Of a stretch of 64,000 nt of DNA, positions 33,896 through 42,437 are shown piece by piece. Source of the DNA: Candidatus Thorarchaeota archaeon (GTDB lineage: Archaea; Asgardarchaeota; Thorarchaeia; Thorarchaeales; Thorarchaeaceae); the NCBI GenBank assembly GCA_016840385.1, contig JAEOSL010000008.1, positions 5,163-69,162 of the forward strand. The letters run 5' to 3'. Each line of letters starts with the position of its first letter. The stretch's first letter is position 1. The position numbers and the translations under genes are program-made. The notes beneath the pieces were generated by a model that saw only the letters and a list, made by a program, of their open reading frames with translations, was not told where the DNA came from and ran no database searches.

Positions 33896-35815
33896 TCAAT
33901 CTATCTTCAATCCCCGTCGTTTCTGAAGTATTTGAACTCCGCAGTAAAGAATGATAATACTGGAGAATCCTCCCACTGTATAACTGATTGTTAGCGTCCA
34001 GTCAATCTCCATCACTGCCGACTGGTTAATCCCAGATGTTGTGGTTGTAGTGGTATATGTTGTAGCTGTAGTGGTATTAATGACAGAAGTGGTGACGGTA
34101 TTATCATTGACTGGTGCATAGTGAAAGAACGGGTTCTTTTCTATCTTGTAATAATCTCCTTCTTCGTATTCTGTCAACGTGAAAGGACCACAATTCACGT
34201 AAGGATGTGTAGGATCAAACACTGGATTCCACGTTTCCCAACCTTCATACCCGATTCCAGTGTCATCATTGAAGTAATATTCTGGAATGATGTAGTCAAA
34301 TGCAAAATTACTGAAGTGCCAGTATGTTTCAGTGTTGAACTCGATTACTACCCTGTATGGTGTTGGAGCATATACTGCTGCTAGGTCACCAATGTCAGTA
34401 CCAGCGGGGTTATTGAAATATGCACTCTCATACGCATATGTAAGGCTGAACGCTACATCCTCTGCAGTTAATGGATGTCCGTCGCTCCATGTTGCATTCT
34501 GTACTATATCAACGGTGAATCTAGTGTGACCATCTGGAACTGCAGGATTATCAGAGTGAGTTTCGGTCAACATATTTTGTGCTAAATCCGGTACAGGCTC
34601 AATACTTGGTCCATATTGATACAACGATGGCCAGAGATTAGCCAGGATCGCCTCAGAGTAGAGCGAATCTGTCGCAAAGATATTGAAACTTTCTGGGTCT
34701 TGAGCTAGAGCAACATTGACCGAACCACCGAATGAACCATCTAGTTTGTGAATATTCCTTAGGGTCCATGGTCCTGAAATGTATTTTTCGAGATCTTCTA
34801 CATGACCTGTAAATACATCATTTCTGTACCCTTGCATGTAGGTGTTCTCATAGACCACAAGTCTTGGTACGTTGTAGTGGAGAATCCTCTGCATCTCAGC
34901 AGCGGCTTCGTAGACATCCTCATAGGTTGTACCGTAGAGGAGAGTGTCTCTCCAGCTATCGTAGGTTGCATTTCTGAAGTTGCTAGGGTTTTCACGGTAG
35001 ACATCTGCATATTCTGACCAATATTCATATGCCAACCAGTCGACATCATTGTCGTAGAAATTAGTAGCATAGAAGACCATGTCATAATCTTCGTGGTGAT
35101 CCAGCCTTGACATGTACTCGTTGAAGTCTGCTGCACGAGTTCTAGCATCGATGTGTAGAGAATGTAGTGCATCTACACCTACTTGTGGAGTGGCTCCAGA
35201 TAAATGACAACTACATGATGCATGTTCAATCTCGATATCAAACGGAGTGCCATCTGGGGCTAATCTGAATCCAGTTCCTTCATCTATTGTGAAATTCAAA
35301 TCATCAAGGATTTGGTTACCGATTTCGGGTTGCGGTGTATAGTAATGCCAATCAAATTGGTCTTCAGCACACCAACCATTTGGTAGAGGGACAAGTGAAT
35401 CATGCTCGATAGAGAATCCATCCAAGCTTTCTTCCGTGACTCTTGTTTTATTAAATGCAAATGCAAAAGCCCTTCTGAACCCACTAATATTGAGTGGATA
35501 CTTTGCACAGTTTATCGTGATATGACCATAGCCATTTCTTATTCCTTGGTATATTGAAATATCTGGATCTGTTGCCAAAGTCTGAAGGTATACTGGATCA
35601 AAAAAGCTATTGTCCATCTCGATCTCGCCAGTTTGAAGCGCAAAAATCCTCCGGTCTTGATTTGCTATGACCTTGAAGATGACCTCATCGATATTTGGTC
35701 CCGCTTGAAGAGAATCTGTTTCAATGAATCCACTAACTGTGGTCACTTCACTTGTTGATACTACAAGTAATGCAGCTACTAGTAGTAGCGCAGTAGCAGG
35801 AACGGACCTCCTCAA
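33896..35815 (-). CDS. Membrane-anchored solute-binding protein, family 5, apparently circularly permuted (copy 1)
   Basis: A 639-residue surface protein: signal peptide (residues 1-30), extracellular region, a Thr-rich linker of many ACA/ACT codons (about 575-600) and a C-terminal membrane helix followed by RRGLKID. The first half begins NIDEVIFKVIANQDRRIFALQTGEIEM, which in SBP_bac_5 proteins lies after the middle of the chain, and runs through the C-terminal lobe. The second half begins GGSVNVALAQDPESFNIF and includes TWSDGHPLTAEDVAFSL and VNCGPFTLTEYEEGDYYKIEKNPFF, which normally form the N-terminal lobe. The lobe order is thus reversed. Binds peptides or other solutes by family inference. 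Start TTG 35815 with GGTGA 6 nt upstream. No transporter genes are adjacent. Confidence 0.8.
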   Translation of the reverse strand: MRRSVPATALLLVAALLVVSTSEVTTVSGFIETDSLQAGPNIDEVIFKVIANQDRRIFALQTGEIEMDNSFFDPVYLQTLATDPDISIYQGIRNGYGHITINCAKYPLNISGFRRAFAFAFNKTRVTEESLDGFSIEHDSLVPLPNGWCAEDQFDWHYYTPQPEIGNQILDDLNFTIDEGTGFRLAPDGTPFDIEIEHASCSCHLSGATPQVGVDALHSLHIDARTRAADFNEYMSRLDHHEDYDMVFYATNFYDNDVDWLAYEYWSEYADVYRENPSNFRNATYDSWRDTLLYGTTYEDVYEAAAEMQRILHYNVPRLVVYENTYMQGYRNDVFTGHVEDLEKYISGPWTLRNIHKLDGSFGGSVNVALAQDPESFNIFATDSLYSEAILANLWPSLYQYGPSIEPVPDLAQNMLTETHSDNPAVPDGHTRFTVDIVQNATWSDGHPLTAEDVAFSLTYAYESAYFNNPAGTDIGDLAAVYAPTPYRVVIEFNTETYWHFSNFAFDYIIPEYYFNDDTGIGYEGWETWNPVFDPTHPYVNCGPFTLTEYEEGDYYKIEKNPFFHYAPVNDNTVTTSVINTTTATTYTTTTTTSGINQSAVMEIDWTLTISYTVGGFSSIIILYCGVQILQKRRGLKID

Positions 35816-35913
35816 TTCTGTTCACCGAAACCTCCAACTACCATTTCTATGTGAACATACCAATATAACTTCTTACACTCAACTGACGAAACAATCTATA
35901 GATAACAAATACT

Positions 35914-37776
35914 CTACATTTTACGCCGCTTTGGAATTATAACGACCACATAATACAGGACGATAATTCCTGCACCCCCAACCAGTGTTGTAGTTAGTAC
36001 AGATGCCCAGAACAAGTCTGTTAGCGTTTGATTTGTGGTCGTCGTAGTGTTTGCTATATCATCTGGGTTTCCCTTATAGTGAAAGAGTGGGTTCTTTTCT
36101 ATTTTGTAATAATCCCCTTCTTCATAATCTGAAAAGGTGTACGGTCCACAGTTCACGTTAGGTTCTGTGGGATCAAATACCGGGTTCCAGGTATCCCATC
36201 CTTCATACCCAATTCCACCACTATTGTTGAAGATGTGAACGGGAATGATGTAATCGAAGGCAAATTTACTAAAGTGCCAGTATGATTCCGTTGAATATTC
36301 TATGACGACCTTGTAATGGTTTGGAGCGTAAGCTGATAACAACTCCATTATATCATTTACAGCTGGATTGCCGTCGTATCCACTCTCAAATTGATAGGTG
36401 AAAGTGAAAGCAATATCATCTGCTGTAAGTGGGGTTCCATCACTCCAGGTAGCATTTCTAATAATGTCGAAAGTAAATCTGATGTGTCCTTCAGGAACTG
36501 CTGAGTTATCAGAATGAGTTTCAGTCACCATACTCTCAGCAATATCTGGTACTGGAGTCAGGTCTGGTCCCAGTTTGTAGAGTGAAGGCCAGAGTTCATC
36601 TAGAATTGCTGAAGAAACTGCAGAATTTGCTGTGAAAATGTTGAAACTGTCAGGGTTTTCACCGAATGCAATTGGAACTGTACCACCCAAAGTTCCATCG
36701 AGTTTGTGAATGTTCCTCAGTGTCCAAGGACCTGAGATGTATCTACCAAGATCCTCAACATGTCCAGTGAACTGGTCAATTCTGTATCCTTGCCAATATC
36801 TGTTCACATACGTAACAAGTCTTGGTACGTTGTAGTGGAGAATCTTCTGCATCTCCATAGCAGCTTCGTATACTGCTTCATACGTAGTACCGTGAAGGAG
36901 CTGTTCCCTCCAACTGTCATAGGTATCATTTGCAAAGTTTGTGGGGTTTTCACCTTCAACTTCTGAGTATTCAGACCAGTACTCGTACCCAAGCCAGTCA
37001 ACATCGTTGCTGTAGAAGTATTTTGTGTAGAAGATCATATCATAGTCGTCATGGTTGTCCAGACGTGTAATGTACTCTTCGAAGTTTCCACCACGTGCTC
37101 TCGCATTAACACTAAGGCTAAGAAGTGCATCGACGGCAATTTGAGATCTTTTGCCTGAAAGCTCACAGGAACATGAAACATCTTCAATTGTGACGTTAAA
37201 TGAAGAACCATCTGGTGCCAATCTGTATCCTGTTTCTGAATCGATTGTGAAGTTGAGATCATCTAGTATTTGATTACCAATATCAGGCTGCGGTGTATAA
37301 TAGTGCCAATCAAACTGGTCTTCAATACAAAACCCATTTGGTAGAGGTACAAGTGAGTCGTGTTCAATAGCGGGTATACCACTATGCAACGTATTTACTG
37401 ATGCTGTCTTGTTATATGCAAAGGCAAAGGCTCTTCTGAATCCGCTGATATTGAGTGGATATTTCGCACAATTGATTGTGAGTTGACCATAGCCGTTTCC
37501 AGCTGCTGTATAGATGTCAATATTGGGATCTTCGTCAAGAGTTCTATAGTGAACTGAATCAAAGAAGCTTGAGTCCATCTCAATATCACCTGCCTGAAGT
37601 GCAAGGACTCTCTGATCTTGGTTTTCAATGATTTTGAAGATGATTTCATCGACATATGGTCCTGTCTGGAGAGAATCTGACTCGGAAAAGCAACCGACCG
37701 ATTGAACTCCATTAAATGAAATCACTACAAGTAATGCTATGATTGACAGCGCAGTGAAACGAACTGACATCTTCAT
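35914..37776 (-). CDS. Membrane-anchored solute-binding protein, family 5, apparently circularly permuted (copy 2)
   Basis: A 620-residue paralogue with the same reversed order: signal peptide, then YVDEIIFKIIENQDQRVLALQAGDIEM (normally mid-chain), the C-terminal lobe with the cysteine pair of the ISCSCELSG type, then GGTVPIAFGENPDSFNIF, TWSDGTPLTADDIAFTF and VNCGPYTFSDYEEGDYYKIEKNPLFHY. A short linker, one membrane helix and KRRKM finish it. The Thr-rich stretch is shorter than in copy 1. ATG 37776 has GGTGA 6 nt upstream, the same distance as in copy 1. Copies are tandem, 98 bp apart, and easily aligned throughout, so they arose by duplication of an already permuted gene. Confidence 0.8.
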   Translation of the reverse strand: MKMSVRFTALSIIALLVVISFNGVQSVGCFSESDSLQTGPYVDEIIFKIIENQDQRVLALQAGDIEMDSSFFDSVHYRTLDEDPNIDIYTAAGNGYGQLTINCAKYPLNISGFRRAFAFAYNKTASVNTLHSGIPAIEHDSLVPLPNGFCIEDQFDWHYYTPQPDIGNQILDDLNFTIDSETGYRLAPDGSSFNVTIEDVSCSCELSGKRSQIAVDALLSLSVNARARGGNFEEYITRLDNHDDYDMIFYTKYFYSNDVDWLGYEYWSEYSEVEGENPTNFANDTYDSWREQLLHGTTYEAVYEAAMEMQKILHYNVPRLVTYVNRYWQGYRIDQFTGHVEDLGRYISGPWTLRNIHKLDGTLGGTVPIAFGENPDSFNIFTANSAVSSAILDELWPSLYKLGPDLTPVPDIAESMVTETHSDNSAVPEGHIRFTFDIIRNATWSDGTPLTADDIAFTFTYQFESGYDGNPAVNDIMELLSAYAPNHYKVVIEYSTESYWHFSKFAFDYIIPVHIFNNSGGIGYEGWDTWNPVFDPTEPNVNCGPYTFSDYEEGDYYKIEKNPLFHYKGNPDDIANTTTTTNQTLTDLFWASVLTTTLVGGAGIIVLYYVVVIIPKRRKM

Positions 37777-37839
37777 ACTAGTTCACCAAAACATCTAGTC
37801 CAACGAGCAATTGCAGAATGTCAATTTAACTTCTTGTAC

Positions 37840-39987
37840 TCAATGTGAAGTTCTCTTCCTACCAAAATGCATTGCAAATGCAATGATACTAAGAAGGGAG
37901 AATCCTGATACAGCTCCCACTACTACAGCCACAGATTCTGGAGCAACAGTATTATTTGTAGTAGTAGACGTAGATGCTGAAGTAGTGGTAAAATTCTCAT
38001 CTCCCAGTGAGCTTGGAAATCTGTCAAAATCATCCTCATCAATTATGTAGATTCTAGAATCTCCAAGGTCCGACCAGCTATTTCCTCTCTTCACTCCGTC
38101 ATCCCAAGTATTGTCAAATCCTGAGCATAACACATTCACTAAATTCCAACCGAAGCTATTCGCGACTATTGTATTGTATCTTGAACCTCTATTTAGGAGA
38201 AGCCCAATTTCATCATTTTCTAACACGTCATTGTTACCGATATACGAGTCAGTTGTTCGGAGAAGATATATTCCCTGACCATTTCCATAGACTCGATTTG
38301 TTTCAACATAGCTCTGATGGGCTCCTATAAGCACCATTCCATACTCGTTATCATACACATCACAATCATAGATTGTCGAGTTCGGTGAACTATCCAGCAG
38401 CAGTCCATGACCATTGTTGTGAGTATTTGTGCCAACAATATGACAATGATCCGATCCCTCTATTCTAATTCCTACCTCGTTTCCTGCTAGCTGCGAATAT
38501 CCAATATCTATCTGACTTGAGTATCGGACATAAACTCCATTCGTTCTATTGGAAACACTCACTCCTGAAATCTGACAGTTTGTACAAAACATCAATAGGA
38601 GTTCATCAAGTATTCCTCCAGTAATTGAAACGTCTTCACAATCTGCTAAAATGATTTGACCATACTCTCTTCCATCTATTTGCAGATTGGTTTCATTATA
38701 GAGATACGCAAGTTGTCTTCCATCTATCAGATTACCCGAAATCTCCTGATTCATACCTACAGGGTTTGTAATGCTGAACCTAAATCCACAACTTTCTAGC
38801 TGGTTGTTCAATATTCTACTATTTACTGGAGGCCCATCTTCTAATCCAAGATATGCAAGTTCTTCAAATGTAATTGCTACATAACATTCCAGGAAACTAT
38901 TGTTTGATACATCCAGATTATCTATTCCTTGTAGCCTCATTCCAAATTCAAGATCACTAATAGTATTCTCTGTGACCTGAGAATTTCCTCCACAGCTGAT
39001 ATCGATTCCAGTAGCAAAGGTGTATCCTCGTAACTCATTCGAATTCACAATACTCCCAAATGAATTTATTAATTGTACACAGAATCCAATTGCATCAATT
39101 TCATTGTTACTGATGATTGTATCATTCCCTCTGACGGTGATTCCTCCCCAGCATCCATCGATATAATTGTCTGAGATAGTATACAGCCGACCCCCCGTGA
39201 TTTCGATGGCAGTTCCAAAGAGAGTCACATTGTTTTGAGTAAGAGTACAATCTATTGAATTGCGAAGAGCAAATCCATATTGACCGTTGTGCTGGTTTGT
39301 TGCTGAAAGAGTATTTAAAGCTGCATAACAGTTGGTACAGTCTGTCAACCCAATCCCCTCATAGAGGCAGTCTTGGAAGAAGTTGTCAATGATATTTACA
39401 TTGGTACAAGCTTCAATACGTACAGGATATCCCATTGACTCAGAAATCTGAGTATTATCTGAAAATTCACTATCATGCAAGTTGTATGCTAGAAAACCCA
39501 TCAGAGATGTGCCGATTGAATTCCTGGTAAAGGAGCAACTAGAAGAATCTTCTACACTTATTGCGATATATCCTGCTGCAAACTCGTTTTCTCTAATTCG
39601 ACCACCAAAAACATTCTCTAAAGTGATAATCCCTTGTCCCCAATTACTATCCTGAGAACTAAACCAACAATTCTCTATTGTAAAATAGCTAGTAGTGTTT
39701 GCTATCAAAATACATACAGATGATGTTGAAGTTATATTTAGATTCAATATTGAATAGGGTGCCGATGAAGTTCCTTCTCCCGGCCAACCTTGCGATACGA
39801 AATCTGAATCCCTTGTTATTACGATCGGGGAATGAGGACTATACGCAAGAGATACCTCTGAATTTTCAATTGGGGGAATTATAGCAATGGAAACTTCGAA
39901 GTTTGAAAACGAAGAAAGACTTGGTGGAACTAGTAGCATACAGATTACCACAACGATTACAATGGGTCTGATTCTTGAATGGAGCAC
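37840..39987 (-). CDS. Secreted right-handed beta-helix (NosD-type) protein with C-terminal anchor
   Basis: A 715-residue surface protein with an N-terminal signal segment (PIVIVVVICMLLVPPSLSSF), a long region of parallel beta-helix repeats of about 22-24 residues recurring as x-N-x-I-x-x-N-x-I (for example SFTRNSIG, IIDNFFQDC, TLTQNNVT, TISDNYIDGC, TVYDCDVYDNEYGMVL-like), a Thr-rich linker near 655-670 and a C-terminal helix followed by HFGRKRTSH. Such NosD/PbH1 proteins bind carbohydrates or other surface ligands. The start is GTG 39987, about 20-25 bp after a TATA-like stretch, so it may be leaderless. It follows the solute-binding genes on the same strand, and joins them as surface machinery. 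Confidence 0.78.
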   Translation of the reverse strand: MLHSRIRPIVIVVVICMLLVPPSLSSFSNFEVSIAIIPPIENSEVSLAYSPHSPIVITRDSDFVSQGWPGEGTSSAPYSILNLNITSTSSVCILIANTTSYFTIENCWFSSQDSNWGQGIITLENVFGGRIRENEFAAGYIAISVEDSSSCSFTRNSIGTSLMGFLAYNLHDSEFSDNTQISESMGYPVRIEACTNVNIIDNFFQDCLYEGIGLTDCTNCYAALNTLSATNQHNGQYGFALRNSIDCTLTQNNVTLFGTAIEITGGRLYTISDNYIDGCWGGITVRGNDTIISNNEIDAIGFCVQLINSFGSIVNSNELRGYTFATGIDISCGGNSQVTENTISDLEFGMRLQGIDNLDVSNNSFLECYVAITFEELAYLGLEDGPPVNSRILNNQLESCGFRFSITNPVGMNQEISGNLIDGRQLAYLYNETNLQIDGREYGQIILADCEDVSITGGILDELLLMFCTNCQISGVSVSNRTNGVYVRYSSQIDIGYSQLAGNEVGIRIEGSDHCHIVGTNTHNNGHGLLLDSSPNSTIYDCDVYDNEYGMVLIGAHQSYVETNRVYGNGQGIYLLRTTDSYIGNNDVLENDEIGLLLNRGSRYNTIVANSFGWNLVNVLCSGFDNTWDDGVKRGNSWSDLGDSRIYIIDEDDFDRFPSSLGDENFTTTSASTSTTTNNTVAPESVAVVVGAVSGFSLLSIIAFAMHFGRKRTSH

Positions 39988-40088
39988 GAAAGAATACAGG
40001 AATTTTTAGTTTAAGGGCGTTTGCTCCAGAGCAACCTCACATACATTAATAGTCAAACGTATTCTCATTGAGCTAGGAGTGGTTACTA

Positions 40089-41363
40089 CTGGCTGCACAT
40101 AACATTCAAGCACTGTTGATTATGGAACGCGGTGGAATCCCACTGTTCTTCATGAAGCTTGACCCCAAAGCACAGGATCTTGATCCGATGTTAGTGTCAG
40201 GATTCTTTACTGCGATTCAGAGTTTCTCAAAAGAAGTTATTGAGAAAGATAGCTCAATGTTCCAAGTCGATTACGGAGCTCGACTCTTCACAGTTTTTTC
40301 TGGTGACTCTACTGACTTTGTCGTAGTAAGTTTAGGGGAATGGGATAGCGAAGTAACATCTGTTCTCAAGTCACTTCATGATGAATTTGAAAGTGTCTGG
40401 ATCAAGAACCTGTCAATGAAGAAAAAGGACACCATCAAAATCAATACAGAGTTTCCAGATTTTAGAGAAGGTATTGTACAGAACCTTTCTTTCAGAAAAT
40501 TATCCGGAAGTTGGGTGCCCTATACTTCTGGTCCTGAAGATGTTCGTTTCACAAGCTCCTCTGGAATTATCACGCCACTTATTGATGGAAAAAGGACCAT
40601 TAATGAGATTGCAGATGAAAGTGATGCTGGAACTGATGAAGTATTATCTGAAATAACAAGACTTTGGGCTTTGGGTAAAATAAAGTTCAGCAGTATTCTG
40701 AGCAAAGAGGATATTGTAGCTTCAACGTCTAAGATTGACCGTCTATTACAACTATCATCTCCGCAGCGGGTAGAATTTGAACGGAAAAATCCACTCGTTA
40801 TCAAAATGCTCCCTCGGCTCTCAATGTTATTTGATGGAAGACGTACCGTAGGGGCAATTATTGAGAGTCTCTCTGAAGAGTACGAAGATAGTCAAATCAT
40901 AGATGCGATTGATACTCTTGTGGAATTTGGTGCTATTGTTGTTCTCTCTCCTGAAAAGCGACGTCTTCTCCTTGTGAAAGAAGCTACAGAACTTGCAGTT
41001 AGAGTAGCTGAGAAGATCTACTCTCCTGAAGACGCAATGCAGTTCCTGAATGCTGCACTCAATAAAGTTAATGTTGCCGAAGTAACAGGCGTCTTTCGAT
41101 TAGCTGAACAATCATGGAATATCGATTATGATACTCGATTGTACGAAGGTCTCGATCCCCGAAGGCTCATGGACCTGTATGCTGAATGGATCAAGTTGCT
41201 CGCTCAATTCGTAGGCGCACTTGACAAAGACAAAATCATCAAGTTCGCAGATGCACTTACTAACACCTATCAAAGTTACCTCTTTAGAAGGTACTCTGGC
41301 CATGACCTCCGCGGGTTTGAGGAGTTCTCTTTCTGGTTGGAGATTAATTGTGTGAGGAGATGA
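40089..41363 (+). CDS. Longin/roadblock-like GTPase-regulator candidate, first of a three-gene operon
   Basis: About 424 residues. The N-terminal alpha/beta domain (IQALLIMERGGIPLFFMKLD ... FVVVSLGEW) fits the roadblock/longin folds that accompany Asgard GTPases. Two winged-helix-like repeats follow, marked by PLIDGKRTINEIADES and MLFDGRRTVGAIIESLSEEY, and then a helical C-terminus. The frame has no ATG, GTG or TTG that keeps the first strand whole: the conserved strand begins upstream of TTG 40116. CTG 40089 has GGAGT exactly 8 nt upstream and is my preferred start. Next come a helical protein and a Ras-like GTPase on the same strand, so a regulator or effector role is inferred. Confidence 0.65.
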   Translation: MAAHNIQALLIMERGGIPLFFMKLDPKAQDLDPMLVSGFFTAIQSFSKEVIEKDSSMFQVDYGARLFTVFSGDSTDFVVVSLGEWDSEVTSVLKSLHDEFESVWIKNLSMKKKDTIKINTEFPDFREGIVQNLSFRKLSGSWVPYTSGPEDVRFTSSSGIITPLIDGKRTINEIADESDAGTDEVLSEITRLWALGKIKFSSILSKEDIVASTSKIDRLLQLSSPQRVEFERKNPLVIKMLPRLSMLFDGRRTVGAIIESLSEEYEDSQIIDAIDTLVEFGAIVVLSPEKRRLLLVKEATELAVRVAEKIYSPEDAMQFLNAALNKVNVAEVTGVFRLAEQSWNIDYDTRLYEGLDPRRLMDLYAEWIKLLAQFVGALDKDKIIKFADALTNTYQSYLFRRYSGHDLRGFEEFSFWLEINCVRR

Positions 41364-41367
41364 AGAT

Positions 41368-41718
41368 ATGTCCGAATTATCAAGACCAATTCACAAGGTT
41401 GCTGACATTCTTAGTCGTAGGGGTCAGACCATCTACGGTCGAGAAGTAATCGTTGATTTGTGTGCAAAAGCAGGAGTATCTCTTATGGATAGTTTTGCAG
41501 CTGACATGGGTGAAGAGGACAGTGAAGCTTCTCTTCTGGTTTTTGTTGTTAATTACGCGAAGCAAAACCCTGCGGCCAAACTTACAGTTATGACATTGGC
41601 TCGGATGCACAATGTAACAATTCCTAAGGAACTTCTTGAAAAACGACGGATTTTTGCTGACATTCTAGACTCACTTTCCGAGTTCACGCATGAGATTACA
41701 GAACGACTTCGGGGATAG
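41368..41718 (+). CDS. Small helical protein in the GTPase operon
   Basis: A 116-residue, mostly helical soluble protein (IHKVADILSRRGQTIYGREVIVDLCAKAG ... YAKQNPAAKLTVMTLARMHNVTI ... ITERLRG). I do not recognise a family. It starts at ATG 41368, 4 bp after the stop of the longin/roadblock-like gene, with GGAGA 7 nt upstream, and is followed 75 bp later by the Ras-like GTPase. The tight spacing implies a shared function with the first gene, perhaps as a subunit or adaptor. Confidence 0.65.
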   Translation: MSELSRPIHKVADILSRRGQTIYGREVIVDLCAKAGVSLMDSFAADMGEEDSEASLLVFVVNYAKQNPAAKLTVMTLARMHNVTIPKELLEKRRIFADILDSLSEFTHEITERLRG

Positions 41719-41793
41719 ACGTTGTATACTACCAAAAAAAGACAACAATCTGCTAATACAAAAGATTGAACTAGCGGGAAATCTTACTGACGG

Positions 41794-42321
41794 ATGGTCG
41801 ATTCAATGACGCCGCAATTCTTGTACAAGATTGTCACAGTGGGCTCTTCTGCAGTTGGAAAAACAAGTATAATCCTGAGGTATACAACTGGAAAATTCAG
41901 AGAGTATTATACGCCCACCCTCGGTGCTGATTTCTCTATCAAGAATATGGAATTTGGTGAGGACAAAATCAAACTTCAGATTTGGGATCTTGGTTCCCAG
42001 GACTTTTTGGAAGCTGTACGTTCTGGATACTATCATGGAGCTAAAGGTGTCATCTTCATGTATGATGTCACACGACCTGAATCTCTTCAAGACCTATGGG
42101 ATTGGAAGAAAGAAGCTGATGCCCACTTGAAAGGCGTTGTGTATATGATTGTAGGAAATAAAACAGACCTTGAGAAAGAACGACAGGTTTCTCCAGAAGA
42201 CGGAGCTAAATTTGCTAAGAGTTTTCTTGCAGAATATCATGAAACCTCGGTTAAGCTGAATGCTGGTGTTGATGATACTTTCACTACAATTACTAAGAAA
42301 ATCATCAAGAAATCGATTTAG
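41794..42321 (+). CDS. Ras/Rab-like small GTPase
   Basis: A 175-residue small GTPase. P-loop GSSAVGKTSIILRY, switch I TPTLGADF with the effector threonine, G3 WDLGSQDF where most relatives have WDTAGQE, G4 VGNKTDLEKE and G5 ETSVKL in place of ETSAK. The glutamine of the catalytic switch II is kept one position from its usual place, but the preceding Ala-Gly is replaced. The C-terminus ends IIKKSI and lacks a prenylation cysteine. Start ATG 41794 or ATG 41806 in the same frame. It closes a likely three-gene unit with the longin/roadblock-like protein. Asgard genomes hold many such GTPases. Confidence 0.85.
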   Translation: MVDSMTPQFLYKIVTVGSSAVGKTSIILRYTTGKFREYYTPTLGADFSIKNMEFGEDKIKLQIWDLGSQDFLEAVRSGYYHGAKGVIFMYDVTRPESLQDLWDWKKEADAHLKGVVYMIVGNKTDLEKERQVSPEDGAKFAKSFLAEYHETSVKLNAGVDDTFTTITKKIIKKSI

Positions 42322-42437
42322 AGTGGAGAACTCTCCAGAATCCTGTGCGGGATTCGTTCCTTCTTCTCGAAAGGGAGATGTTCTCCTAAATCCAAATCAA
42401 TCGAAACTTGGGAATAGATATACTCCGAATGACAATT

